Of a DNA stretch of 33,376 bases, positions 1 through 13,540 are shown one piece after another. Position 1 is the first letter of the stretch, and each line of letters opens with the position of its first letter. The stretch is taken from the NCBI GenBank assembly GCA_019237945.1, contig JAFAOG010000517.1, positions 1-33,376 of the forward strand, given 5' to 3'. The position numbers and the translations under genes are program-made. Source of the stretch: Deltaproteobacteria bacterium. Its GTDB lineage: Bacteria; Myxococcota_A; Polyangia; Haliangiales; Haliangiaceae. Below the pieces are notes generated by a model that saw only the letters and a program-made list of their open reading frames with translations, made no database searches and was not told the DNA's origin.

Positions 1-1
1 C

Positions 2-1263
<1,262 letters not shown>

Positions 1264-1264
<1 letters not shown>

Positions 1265-1345
1265 GGACGCTTTCTCACTTCGCAACCCACCGCATCGAGT
1301 GATCTCGTGCACATAGGTGGGGACGCTTTCTCACTTCGCAACCCA
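1264..1345. repeat. Two direct copies of a 26-bp intergenic element
   Basis: Positions 1264-1289 and 1320-1345 are identical over 26 bases (begins GGGACGCTTTCTC, ends TTCGCAACCCA). They lie in the same orientation, separated by a 30-bp unrelated spacer. The first copy begins on the last base of the acyl-CoA dehydrogenase stop codon. No further copy was found by eye in this window. From memory, the composition resembles short repeats that accompany Y1/REP-associated transposases in Deltaproteobacteria-like genomes, and such a transposase is encoded at 30504-31232, but the link is inference. Confidence 0.8.
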
Positions 1346-1368
1346 GCTGGTTGCATTAGGCTCGCCCG

Positions 1369-2961
1369 GTGCGGGTCTGGGCGCTGCTGATGCTCGTCGG
1401 ATGCGGTGACAACATCACCGACCGGCTGGCGGTATGCCGAGAGCAACAGGCGTCGACCGTGCAGGACCGGCGCGCGATCGGCATGGCCGCGCCGTACGCG
1501 GCGGACCTCGGGCTCGCGGCGCGTGACGAGGAGCTCGCCCGTTCGATCGCGACGCGGCGTGGCGTGGCGTGGCAGGTCGTGTCGCGCGTCGTGCGGCCGG
1601 TGCCGCTCGGCGATCTGCCGGCGTACAACGTGCCGGCGTGGGCGACGTGGTACGGCCGCGATGACTTCGAGCGCACGTTCGAGCATCTGTTTCGCGCGCT
1701 GACGCCGGACCAACGACATGCGCGCGCGGCGATCGATCCGGCGGCGGGGCTCGCATGGAATGCGACCGCGCTCGACGGGCTGCCCGACTGGCCGGAGCAG
1801 CGCTATCAGGATTATCTCGCGGCGGTGCAGACGCCGGACGAGGCGCAGGGGCTCGGCGGCGTGTATCGCGTGGGCTACAGCGAGGGCGCGACGAAGCATC
1901 TCGTCGAGTCGTATGCGAAACAGTTCGCGTGTCGGGTCGGGACGGATCCGCCCGCGTATGCGGAGGACGCGACGAAGATCGGGGCGCCGGTCGTTCAGCG
2001 CGAGCGCGTCGCCGTCGATGCATGCGAGATGCATGTCGTCGGGCCGTACATCGCCGCCGCGGCGTCGGTGCACGTGACGGCGAGCGATGAGGTGCTCGTG
2101 CGGCGCGGCGCGGCGCCGGATCTCGACGTGTATGACTGCCGCGGCCGCGACTGCAGCGTCGAGGGCGGCGAGCCGGTGTACGTCGGCGTGATCGCGCCGG
2201 ATGCGGAGGCCGTCGACGTCACGGTCGCGTACACGACCGCGGATGTCGCGGATCCGAGCTGTCTCGACGGGGCCATGCCGCGCGATGCGGTGATCGTCAA
2301 GGCGGACTGGCAGCGCGTGCTCGGCGATCCGCTCGCGACGTTCGATACATCGGGCGCGCGCATGCAGGCGCGGTTTGCGGGCAGTGCGGCGTGGGATCCC
2401 GATGGCACCGCGGATCCCGCCGCGGACGCGATCTACACCGTGCAGCTGCCGGGCGGGCAGGTGTTCCGGTTGCCGGCGCTCCACATCATGAGCAAGGAGC
2501 TCGATCACTGGCTGTGGATCACGCTGTGGTGGTCGCCGCACCCCGACGAGGATTTCGGCGCCGACCGGCCCTCGCTGCCGGGTGTGTGGAGGAACTACAA
2601 GATGTGCGTCACGTCGGCGTACGTCGAGGGCGACGGCGATCCGCGCGGCGGCTTCGCGGGCACGCTCGGCGATGCGCTGGCGGCGGTGTCGAAGGGGCCG
2701 GGCCACGCGACGTGGTGCAGCAACCCGTACCTCGAGCAGGGCGCTGGAAATGCCGCGACGAACTGCATCGGCTGCCACCAGCATGGCGGCACGGCGCGGC
2801 TGCCCGAAGAAATTCTCGGCGACCCGCACCACGGCACCGACCGGCTGCGCAACAACTTCTTCACCGACTATCTGTGGGCGATCAAGGGCGGACGTGGTGA
2901 AGAGCTTTCTGCGATCGTGCAAGCGGAGCTCGACTACTGGGACGCGAATGATCCGCCGTGA
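1369..2961 (+). CDS. Predicted lipoprotein with one CxxCH haem-binding motif
   Basis: The protein has 530 residues and a GTG start. The short N-terminus ends in a lipobox-like LMLVGC (Cys12), so export and lipidation are predicted. I do not recognise a named family. Near the C-terminus NCIGCHQHGG gives a CxxCH motif (Cys466, Cys469, His470), the signature for covalent c-type haem attachment. It is followed by a helical segment rich in Asp and Trp. Several other Cys in the middle (DACEM, DCRGRDC) could form disulfides. A Trp-rich stretch (HWLWITLWWSPHPDE) lies at about residues 381-395. No clear Met axial ligand is seen, so the haem could be bis-His or otherwise ligated. It is the first gene of a plus-strand run. 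The start is uncertain because no good ribosome site precedes it, but the lipobox supports it. Confidence 0.75.
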   Translation: MRVWALLMLVGCGDNITDRLAVCREQQASTVQDRRAIGMAAPYAADLGLAARDEELARSIATRRGVAWQVVSRVVRPVPLGDLPAYNVPAWATWYGRDDFERTFEHLFRALTPDQRHARAAIDPAAGLAWNATALDGLPDWPEQRYQDYLAAVQTPDEAQGLGGVYRVGYSEGATKHLVESYAKQFACRVGTDPPAYAEDATKIGAPVVQRERVAVDACEMHVVGPYIAAAASVHVTASDEVLVRRGAAPDLDVYDCRGRDCSVEGGEPVYVGVIAPDAEAVDVTVAYTTADVADPSCLDGAMPRDAVIVKADWQRVLGDPLATFDTSGARMQARFAGSAAWDPDGTADPAADAIYTVQLPGGQVFRLPALHIMSKELDHWLWITLWWSPHPDEDFGADRPSLPGVWRNYKMCVTSAYVEGDGDPRGGFAGTLGDALAAVSKGPGHATWCSNPYLEQGAGNAATNCIGCHQHGGTARLPEEILGDPHHGTDRLRNNFFTDYLWAIKGGRGEELSAIVQAELDYWDANDPP

Positions 2962-3006
2962 TTTTTGACGCGGACTCCCGCGATCTTCGGCGCGCGGCGG
3001 GCGAAG

Positions 3007-6000
3007 ATGTCGCGAGCGATGATCGGGGAGCTCGAGCTGACGGTGCTCCGGGACGCCGGCGACGAGATCGGATACGTCGCCAGCTTCGCCCTGACCGACC
3101 AGCTGCTGGTCGTCGCCGGCGGCACCTCGTCGCGGCACCCGTTCGTGTGTGCGTCGTCGAACGCGCGCCACTTCGAGCCGATGACGACGCCGCGCGAGCT
3201 CGGACTGCGCGACGTGCTCGCGGTCGGCGATGCGCTGTGGGTGTGTGGCGAGTACGGCCAGCTCGCGTGCTCGCGCGACGGCGGCCGCACCTGGAAGCAG
3301 CTCGATACGGGCACCGATGCGTGCCTGTTCGCGCTCGCGGTCGCGCCCGATGGAGCGGTCTGGGTCGTCGGAGAGCGCGGCTACGCGGGGCGCGTGCTCG
3401 GCGAGCGCACCTCGTTGCTCGATTTCGGCACGACGGCGCGGCTCGCGAGCGTGCATGTCGTCGGCAGCGACATCGTCGTGCTCGGCGGCGACGGCAACGT
3501 GTATCGCTGGCGCGAGGGCGGCGTGACGAAGACGGCGACCGGCGCGACGAAGCCGCTGACGTCACTCGTGATCACGAAGGCGGGGACGTGGGTGCTGACT
3601 GGAGACGGCGGGTTCGTCGCGCGCTCGCCCGATGGGCAGTGGTTCTCGCGCGTGAAGAGCGGCGTCGAGGTCGATCTCGAGGCGGTCGGGACCGTGGCGG
3701 ATGGTCGCGTCGTCGCGGTCGGCGATCGCGGCGTGTGCCTCGTGTCGTCGGATGACGGGCGGACGTGGCGGTCGCTGGAGTCGAAGGTCACGTCGCACCT
3801 GTGGTCGATCGAGCGGTTTGGCGGCGGTGTGGTCGTCGGAGGCGACGACGGCCTGATCGTCAAGCTCGCGCCGCCCGGCGACGCGACGTGGGCGGATCGC
3901 GTGAACGTGTTCGGCGGGGCGAAGCCGCTCGACGTCGTGTTCGCGGCGGGGCCCGATGGCTTCGTGTCGAAGGGACTGTTCGAGGTGCTCGGCAAGGGCG
4001 ATACGACGCCGGCGCCGACGGCGGATGCGGCCGCGTTCGAGCGCGTCTACGGCGTGATGATGCCCGTCGAGGTCAAGCGGCTGCTCGATGCGGTGCGCGG
4101 CCGCGAGGCGGGCGATGTGCTCGAGGAGTTCACGCTCGAGGCGCCGCTCGTGCCCGATGCGGGCGCGAAGAACCTGTTCGAGCGGCTTCTTACGCGGGAT
4201 CAGGAGACGTATCTCGGCACCGGGCTCGTCGAGGCGTTCTGCGGCGCGTTCTGCATCGGCTCGCAGGGCAACGGCGACACCTATCACCTCGAGCTGTACG
4301 AGTGGGACGGCCCGCGGCAGGTGCTGCACCACGATCACGAGACGCACGCATTCACGGGCGTGATCGCCGACTCGCTCGATTCGCTGATGTATCTGTGCGC
4401 GCTGACGAAGGCGCATGACACCGGGCGCGTCTCCGACGACGGCTACGCGAGCGGCCTGCGCAAGCTCGCGGGGCGGATCTCGCCGACGTGGCACTTCTCG
4501 ATCGACGATCCCGACTTCGAGAAGCTCGACGCCAAGCGCCGCGATACCGAGTTCTTCTTCTATCGCTCGCGGTGGATCGTCGCGCTGCTCAAGAACGACG
4601 GCGTCACCGACGTCGCCGACATCCCGCGCCTGTTCAACGCCGATTTCAACCAGGTCGTGCCGCACGAGCAGCTGCCCGCGCGGTTCGAGGCGTGCGAGAA
4701 GTTCATTCCGACCGCGCTCTACTCGATGTGGCGCGCGTTCCTGTTCGACGAGCCGGAGCTCGCGCGCTACCTCGAGATCGGCCGGCGCCATCGCTCGCGA
4801 CTCGTGCGCGACGCCGCATCGCTGATCGACGAGCTCCACATCGGCGGGCGCAACGAGCTCGGCGCGATCCGCGACATGCGCAGCCACCTCGCCGCGTTCC
4901 GCGCGCTCGATCTCGATCCGCGCCGCGCCGATGCCCGCCGGGTCGAGGCGGCGGCGAAGGAGCAGGCGGAGGCGTCGCGGCGCGATTCGGTCGCCGCGGA
5001 GCTCGAGCGCACGCCGCGCGCGCAGTGGAAGGACCTCGCGTGGCGCTGGCTCGATGATGGCGTCGCGCATCGAGCGCTCGTCGCGAAGCTCGACGGCAGC
5101 GACCTCGCGGCGCAGCTGACCGCGCTCGACGAGCTGCGCGAGCTCGGCGACGACGACCGCGAGATTGCGGTACCGATGCTCGCGAGCGAGCTGGCGCCCG
5201 AGCTCGAGGCCGTGCTCGTCGGCAGCCTCGTGCGCAACGATCGCCTCGAGGACGCGCTCCCGGCTGGCGGCGGCGGCGAGGACGAGTCGCCGGGCTGGGA
5301 CGCGATCGATCGCGCACTCGAGCCGCTCTACGGAACGAGCGATCCGCACGCGCACTACGGAACGGTCGTGCCGTACATGCTCGGCGGCAACGATCCGCTG
5401 CACGGCATCAGCGTGTATCTGCGGACCGATCCGCAGCCGCACTTCCACTTCGTCACGTACGGCTTCACCGATCTGTTCGTCAAGGAGACCGAGGATCCGC
5501 AGGAGAGCGGCTTCGGGTTCGAGCTGTCCCTGCGACTGCGCCGCGCACCCGACGAGACCGACGTGCCGACGTGGGCGCTCAACTTCCTGCAGAACATGGC
5601 GCGCTACGTGTTCGGCACCGGCAACCGGTTCGACGCCGGCCACAAGATGGGCCTCAACGGGCCGATCGCGCTCGGCCACGACACGCTGCTGACCGCGGTG
5701 CTGTTCGCCGACGATCCCGAGCTGCGCGCGATCGACTCGCCGTTCGGCAAGGCGAAGTTCATCGAGGTCGTCGGCATCACCGACGACGAGTACAAGCTGA
5801 TCCAGGAATGGTCGACGACGGGGCTCGTCGAGATCCTCAGGAAGAAGCTGCCGTTCTTGATCACCGACCTGACGCGGCCGAGCGTGCTCAGCGATCCGGA
5901 GATCCGGCGCGAGGTCGACGAGCGCGTTGCGGCCGAGGGCTCGTCGGAGGACCTGACGTTCGCGGGCGAGCTCGCGCTGACGACCGACGACGGCCACGTG

Positions 6001-7220
6001 CGCATCGAGCTCGGCGCCCTGTACGCGGCCGCGTTGCCGCGCGCGATGCGAGGCCGCCTGCGCCACGGTCGCGGCTACACGCTGCGCGGCCGCGATGCGA
6101 CGCTCGTGCTCGAGCCCGGTCTCGAGGCCCGGTACGAGCGCGGCGAGGATGGCGAGCTGATCCTGACGCTGCCGAAGGATCTCGTCGCCGAGGTCGAGCG
6201 GCGGCTCGCGCCCGGGCTCGCGGGCACGTACCACTTCGATGCGTGGCCGGCGCTCGAGATCGTCGTCACGGTGAGCTTCATCCGCGATCAGTCGGGCGAC
6301 GCCGTCGAGGCGCGTGGCATCGCGGATCCGAAGCAGGCCGCGCAGCTCGTCGCGGCCGAGAACGACGAGGGTCGCGACGACGAGGACGACGACGGCGACG
6401 ACGACGAGGACGACTACGTCCCGCCGGCCGGGCGACTGACGACGGCGCTGGCGATGACCGAACGCGCGCTGCGGCTGTCGCCCGACGACGAGGACGTCCA
6501 GTTCACACACGCGATGCTCCTCCTCGACGCCGAGAAGGCGGGCCTCGCGGGCGCGATCGAGCAGCTGCTCGCGCTGCTCCGTGGTTTCGCACCGGGCGTG
6601 CGGCTCAACATCGCGACGCGCATGGGCAAGGCCGCGCACGCGCGGTTCGTCGAGGTCGTCGATCGCACGCTCGCGCAGGGGGCCGCGGGCGAGGAGATCC
6701 CGCACGAGCTGTACATCGAGCTGATCGACGCGCTACTCGACTGTGCGCCGGATCGCATCGCGCGGCTCGCGCCGCAGCTACCCGCCGACACCAATCTGTT
6801 GTCCTCGCTCGCGTGGAAGGTCATCCAGGCCGACGAGCCGCTTCAGGCGACCGCCGTCTACGAGCGGTTGCTCGAGCTGCCGATTCCCGCGGCGGGCCAC
6901 GACCGCACGAACTACCTGCGCGCGCTCAACAACGCGTGCGTGCAGGCCCACGCGGGCAAGGCGTACGAGGTCGCGGTCAAGATCGCCGATCGCGCGCAGC
7001 CGGTCGCGCATGAGAACCCGTACATCTATCACTCGGCCGCGTGCGCCTACGCCGCGGTCGGCGACTACGCGAAGGCGTTCGAGCAGGTGAAGCTCGCCGT
7101 GCGCTACGACTACGATCACCTCGGCAAGGTCGAGGTCGATCGCGATCTCGGGCCGATCCTCGAGTGGCCGGAGTTCAAGGCGCTGTTCCGCGACTGGCAC
7201 TCGCGCCAGGAGGGGAACTG

Positions 7221-7221
<1 letters not shown>
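3007..7221 (+). CDS. Multidomain protein: beta-propeller, SUKH-like region, SUFU domain, TPR-like tail
   Basis: The protein has 1404 residues if started at ATG 3007; a TTG at 2965 and an ATG at 3019 are alternatives. Residues 1-325 repeat the pattern of a Ycf48/BNR-type beta-propeller (CSRDGGRTWKQ, SSDDGRTWRS). Residues ~343-470 resemble SMI1/KNR4 (SUKH), with a GNGDTYHLELYEWDG core and a DHETHAF strand. Residues ~470-745 are mostly helical and unassigned. Residues ~760-960 match Suppressor-of-fused (SUFU): VPYMLGGNDPLHGISVYL, then HFHFVTYGFTDLFVKE. An Asp/Glu tract lies at ~1123-1137, and the rest looks like TPR helices. No signal peptide is visible, so it is probably cytoplasmic. SUKH and SUFU domains are known as immunity proteins of polymorphic toxins, but no toxin gene is seen here. 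The stop overlaps the next start by one base, so the two genes are probably coupled. Function is unknown. Confidence 0.85.
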
Positions 7222-10037
<2,816 letters not shown>

Positions 10038-10039
10038 CA

Positions 10040-11593
10040 GTGAAGTTCGACGCCGACCGCGACTACACCATCGAGCTCGAGCTCGACGAGGCCGACGACC
10101 TTCCCGCGGTGGCGAAGAAGCTCGCCGCCCAGATCGGCATCTCGCCGGAGCGGCTGCCCGCGATCGAGATCCGCAAGCGATCGATCGACGCGCGGCGCGG
10201 CCGCGTGCGCTTTCACCTGATCGTCGGCGCCGTCACGACCACGCCGGTCGGCGGCGCGCCGCTGCGCGAGACCTCGGGCGAGCCGGTCGTGATCGTCGGC
10301 GCGGGCCCGGCCGGCCTGTTCTGCGCGTACGAGCTCGCGCGCGCCGGCATCCCGGCCGTGATCCTCGACCGCGGCAAGCCCGTGCAGGCGCGCCGGCGTG
10401 ACCTCAAGGGGCTCACGCAGCACGGTGTCGTCGACGAGGATTCGAACTACTGCTACGGCGAGGGCGGTGCCGGCACGTACTCCGACGGCAAGCTCTACAC
10501 GCGCTCGCACAAGCGCGGCGACGTCCGCGACGTGATCGAGGTCCTCGCGCTGCACGGCGCCCCGGAGCAGATCCTCGTCGACGCGCGCCCGCACATCGGC
10601 TCGAACAAGCTCCCGAAGGTGATCACGGCGCTGCGCGAGGCGCTCGAGAAGGTCGGCTCGCAGATCCGCTTCGGCGCGCGCGTCACCGAGCTCGTCACGC
10701 GCGACGGCCGCGCGGTCGGCGTCCGCCTCGCCGACGGTGGCGAGGTCACCGGCCGCGCCGTCGTGATGGCGACCGGCCACTCTGCGCGCGACGTCCACAC
10801 GCTGCTGCAGCGCGCCGGCGTCCACCTGCAGGCGAAGCCGTTCGCGATGGGCGTGCGCATCGAGCATCCCCAGCCGCTGATCGATCGCATCCAGTACGGC
10901 CGCGCCGCCGGCCACCTCAAGCTGCCCGCCGCCGCCTATCGCCTCGCGTTCACGCCCGACGACGGCCGCGGCGCGTTCTCGTTCTGCATGTGCCCGGGCG
11001 GCTGGATCGTCCCCGCCGCGACGGAGCGGGACGGCCTCGTCGTCAACGGCATGAGCTTGTCGCGTCGCGACTCGCCGTTCGCGAACTCCGGCCTCGTCGT
11101 CGCGATCGAGCTCGCGGACCTCCGCAGTGACGATCCGCTCGCCGGCGTCGCGCTGCAGCGCCGCCTCGAGCAAGCGGCCGCCCTCGCCGGTGGAGGCGAG
11201 CTGCGTGCCCCGGCCACGCGCGCGACCGACTTCGTCGCGGGCAAGGCGTCCTCGACGGTGCCGCGCACGAGCTACGAGCCCGGCCTCGCTGCGACGAACG
11301 TCGCCGAGGTGCTCGACTCGCTCGGCCTGCCGCTCGCCCAGCGCCTGCGCGAGGCGATCCAGCAGTTCGATCGGCAGATGCGCGGCTATCTCACCGAGGA
11401 GGCGGTGCTCGTCGGCGTCGAGAGCCGTACGTCATCGCCGGTGCGCGTGCCGCGCGATCCCGAGACGCTGCTGTCGCCCGACCTCGCCGGCCTGTATCCC
11501 GCCGCCGAGGGGGCCGGCTACGCGGGCGGCATCGTGTCGGCTGCGCTCGACGGCATGCGGATCGCGCGCGCGATTATTGCCCGATCTCTGTGA
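10040..11593 (+). CDS. FAD-dependent oxidoreductase, COG2509-type
   Basis: The protein has 517 residues with a GTG start two bases after the preceding stop. The first ~65 residues are a small N-terminal domain seen in this family. A classical FAD-binding GAGPAG (residues 87-92, in VVIVGAGPAGLFCAYELA) follows. The segment NYCYGEGGAGTYSDGKLYTR at ~135-154 is the hallmark of the uncharacterised FAD-dependent dehydrogenases of COG2509. A second dinucleotide-type motif, VVMATGHSARDV, lies mid-protein. Near the end AEGAGYAGGIVSAALDG closes the FAD site. The physiological substrate of this family is not established to my knowledge. No signal peptide is present, so it should be cytoplasmic. The spacing makes co-transcription with the two large upstream genes likely, though a functional link to them is not evident. 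Confidence 0.88.
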   Translation: MKFDADRDYTIELELDEADDLPAVAKKLAAQIGISPERLPAIEIRKRSIDARRGRVRFHLIVGAVTTTPVGGAPLRETSGEPVVIVGAGPAGLFCAYELARAGIPAVILDRGKPVQARRRDLKGLTQHGVVDEDSNYCYGEGGAGTYSDGKLYTRSHKRGDVRDVIEVLALHGAPEQILVDARPHIGSNKLPKVITALREALEKVGSQIRFGARVTELVTRDGRAVGVRLADGGEVTGRAVVMATGHSARDVHTLLQRAGVHLQAKPFAMGVRIEHPQPLIDRIQYGRAAGHLKLPAAAYRLAFTPDDGRGAFSFCMCPGGWIVPAATERDGLVVNGMSLSRRDSPFANSGLVVAIELADLRSDDPLAGVALQRRLEQAAALAGGGELRAPATRATDFVAGKASSTVPRTSYEPGLAATNVAEVLDSLGLPLAQRLREAIQQFDRQMRGYLTEEAVLVGVESRTSSPVRVPRDPETLLSPDLAGLYPAAEGAGYAGGIVSAALDGMRIARAIIARSL

Positions 11594-11614
11594 CCGCGGC
11601 GGTAGGCTCGCGCG

Positions 11615-13540
11615 ATGGATGTCGCGCTATTCGGGGTCGTGCTGCCGGGCGTCGAGAACCACTCGCTCGGGGTGCTCGGAGGTGCGCTCGCGGATGCAGG
11701 CCTCTCGCATCGCGTGCTGCCGTTCCGCGGGTTCGCGGCGATGCAAGAGATGATCGGCGATGTGCTGGCGCTGCAGCCTCGCGTGTGTGGCCTCTCGCTG
11801 CAGACCACCGAGGCGTCACTCGCCGTGCTGACGTTCGCGAAGCTGCTGCGGGCGGCCGGTTATCGCGGGACGATCGTCGTGGGTGGGCACCTCGCGACAC
11901 TCGCGCCCGACGCGATCCTGTCGTGCGATGCGGTCGATGTCGTCGTCGAGCTTGCCGGAGAACCGGCGCTCGTCGGGCTCGCACGTGACGAGGATCCGCG
12001 AGCGTTGCCAGGCACGCGCACGCGTGCAGGTCGCGGATTGCCGGCGCTGCCCGTGCAGGTGCAGGCAATGCGGCGCACGAAGCTGTCCGAGCACCTCGGT
12101 TTCGGCGCGGCCGATCTGATCGTCAGTCGCGGCTGCCCGGCGCACTGCGGCTACTGCTGCGTCGCCACAGTGTCGGACGAGAACGAGCGCGCGGGAGGTG
12201 GCCGGCACGTGGTGCGCGACATCGCGCCGATCGCCGACGAGATCGCTGACGTCGCGAAGCTTGGCGGGCGCGCCTTCCATTTCATGGATGACAACATCTT
12301 GCCGCTCGAACCCGATGCGGCGCTCGCGTGGGTTCGGGCGCTGCAAGCGGCGCTCGATGCGCGCCGCGTGCCACCGATCGCGTTCTCGCTGCAACTGCGC
12401 GCCGATGTCGTCACGCCGGATCTCGCCGACGCGCTCGCGAACGTCGGCCTGGTGCGCGCGTACGTCGGCATCGACGGTTACTCTGCGGGCCAGCTGCGCG
12501 CGATCGGCCGTCACGCCGCCGCCGATGCGGGCACGCGTGCCGTCGAGCTACTCGCCGCGCGCGACATCCTGTGCGTCGCGAACGCACTGCTGGTCGGGCC
12601 GACGATCCGCGCCGACACGATCGAGCGCGAGATCGAAGGTCTCGCGCGCGTGCGCCACGCGCCGGTGCACCTGCTGCCTATCGAGGCGCGCCCGGGCACG
12701 GTCTATCACCAGCGCGCTGCTGCACGCGGCCTGATCGAAGGCGGCCCGCTGTGGCCGGCGTATCGCTTCGAGGACGAGCGCGCGTTTCTGATCGGGCAAG
12801 TCGTCACGCAGCTGCCGACGCGGCTCGTCGAGCGTTCGGTACCGATCGCACTCTACGACCTCGCGTGGGCGCTCGGTGTCGCGCGGCGGCTCGCGCCCAC
12901 CGTCGACATCTCCGCCGGCCTCGCGACGTACGCGCGCGTGACCGACGCCTGGAACTCCGATCAGATCCGCGTGCTGCGCGCAGCCGCCTCGCGGTCGCGC
13001 GAAGGACGCACCGCGATCGATGCGCTGATCGCCAGCGAGCGACGGATCGTCGACGCGCATGACACCGCGCTGCTGCACGCTGTCGACGACGCGCTGGCCG
13101 ACGTCGAACACGCCCTCTCCGCATTCGCGCGCCGGCCGGTTCGCGCGCACGCGCGCGGTCGGCTGCTCGGAGCCTTCGCGTTCTCGATGGGGCTCGCCGC
13201 GGCCGCGTGCTCTCCGTCGAAGCGCGCGCCCGTGGACGCCGTCGTCGACGCGGTGCCCGACGCGCCGTGGATGTGCGCCGATCCGGCGCGTATGGCGGAG
13301 CCCTATCTCGGGATCTTGAATGACGACTGCAACTGCCTCGGCTCGGGCGAGATGCCGACCACGCAGGTCCAGTTCACGTTCAACGCCAACGGCGAGCTCG
13401 TATCGGTCCTCGACGCCAACGGCACCCCGTTCCCCCAGAACATCCAGCAATGCTTCCTCGAGCTCGTCGCCGGGTACTGTTATCCGACGCAGGCCGGGAT
13501 GACCGTCCCGAGTTACACCTGCCACGTGTGGATCGCTTAG
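11615..13540 (+). CDS. B12-binding radical SAM protein fused to a membrane segment and Cys-rich exported domain
   Basis: The protein has 641 residues. Residues ~1-140 look like a cobalamin-binding Rossmann domain (GVLGGALADAG, GTIVVGGHLATLAPD). The radical SAM cluster motif CPAHCGYC (Cys174, Cys178, Cys181) starts the TIM-barrel part, with HFMDDNILP at ~224-232 and the barrel continuing to ~350. A basic patch (ARRPVRAHARGR) precedes one hydrophobic segment at ~517-531, which ends in LAAAAC (Cys532), a lipobox-like sequence. The last ~110 residues begin with a Pro/Asp linker and contain six Cys (MCAD, DDCNC, QQCF, GYCYP, YTCHV). The positive-inside rule puts the enzyme in the cytoplasm and the tail outside. 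The frame is open throughout, so this is a genuine fusion or two genes joined in frame. The substrate is unknown. Its stop overlaps the convergent gene by four bases. Confidence 0.82.
   Translation: MDVALFGVVLPGVENHSLGVLGGALADAGLSHRVLPFRGFAAMQEMIGDVLALQPRVCGLSLQTTEASLAVLTFAKLLRAAGYRGTIVVGGHLATLAPDAILSCDAVDVVVELAGEPALVGLARDEDPRALPGTRTRAGRGLPALPVQVQAMRRTKLSEHLGFGAADLIVSRGCPAHCGYCCVATVSDENERAGGGRHVVRDIAPIADEIADVAKLGGRAFHFMDDNILPLEPDAALAWVRALQAALDARRVPPIAFSLQLRADVVTPDLADALANVGLVRAYVGIDGYSAGQLRAIGRHAAADAGTRAVELLAARDILCVANALLVGPTIRADTIEREIEGLARVRHAPVHLLPIEARPGTVYHQRAAARGLIEGGPLWPAYRFEDERAFLIGQVVTQLPTRLVERSVPIALYDLAWALGVARRLAPTVDISAGLATYARVTDAWNSDQIRVLRAAASRSREGRTAIDALIASERRIVDAHDTALLHAVDDALADVEHALSAFARRPVRAHARGRLLGAFAFSMGLAAAACSPSKRAPVDAVVDAVPDAPWMCADPARMAEPYLGILNDDCNCLGSGEMPTTQVQFTFNANGELVSVLDANGTPFPQNIQQCFLELVAGYCYPTQAGMTVPSYTCHVWIA

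Noticed and set aside
3562-6705. Very long open frame on the minus strand opposite the SUFU-containing gene
   Set aside because: It reads as Arg/Glu/Ala-rich low-complexity sequence with no domain; such antisense frames arise from strong third-position GC bias.
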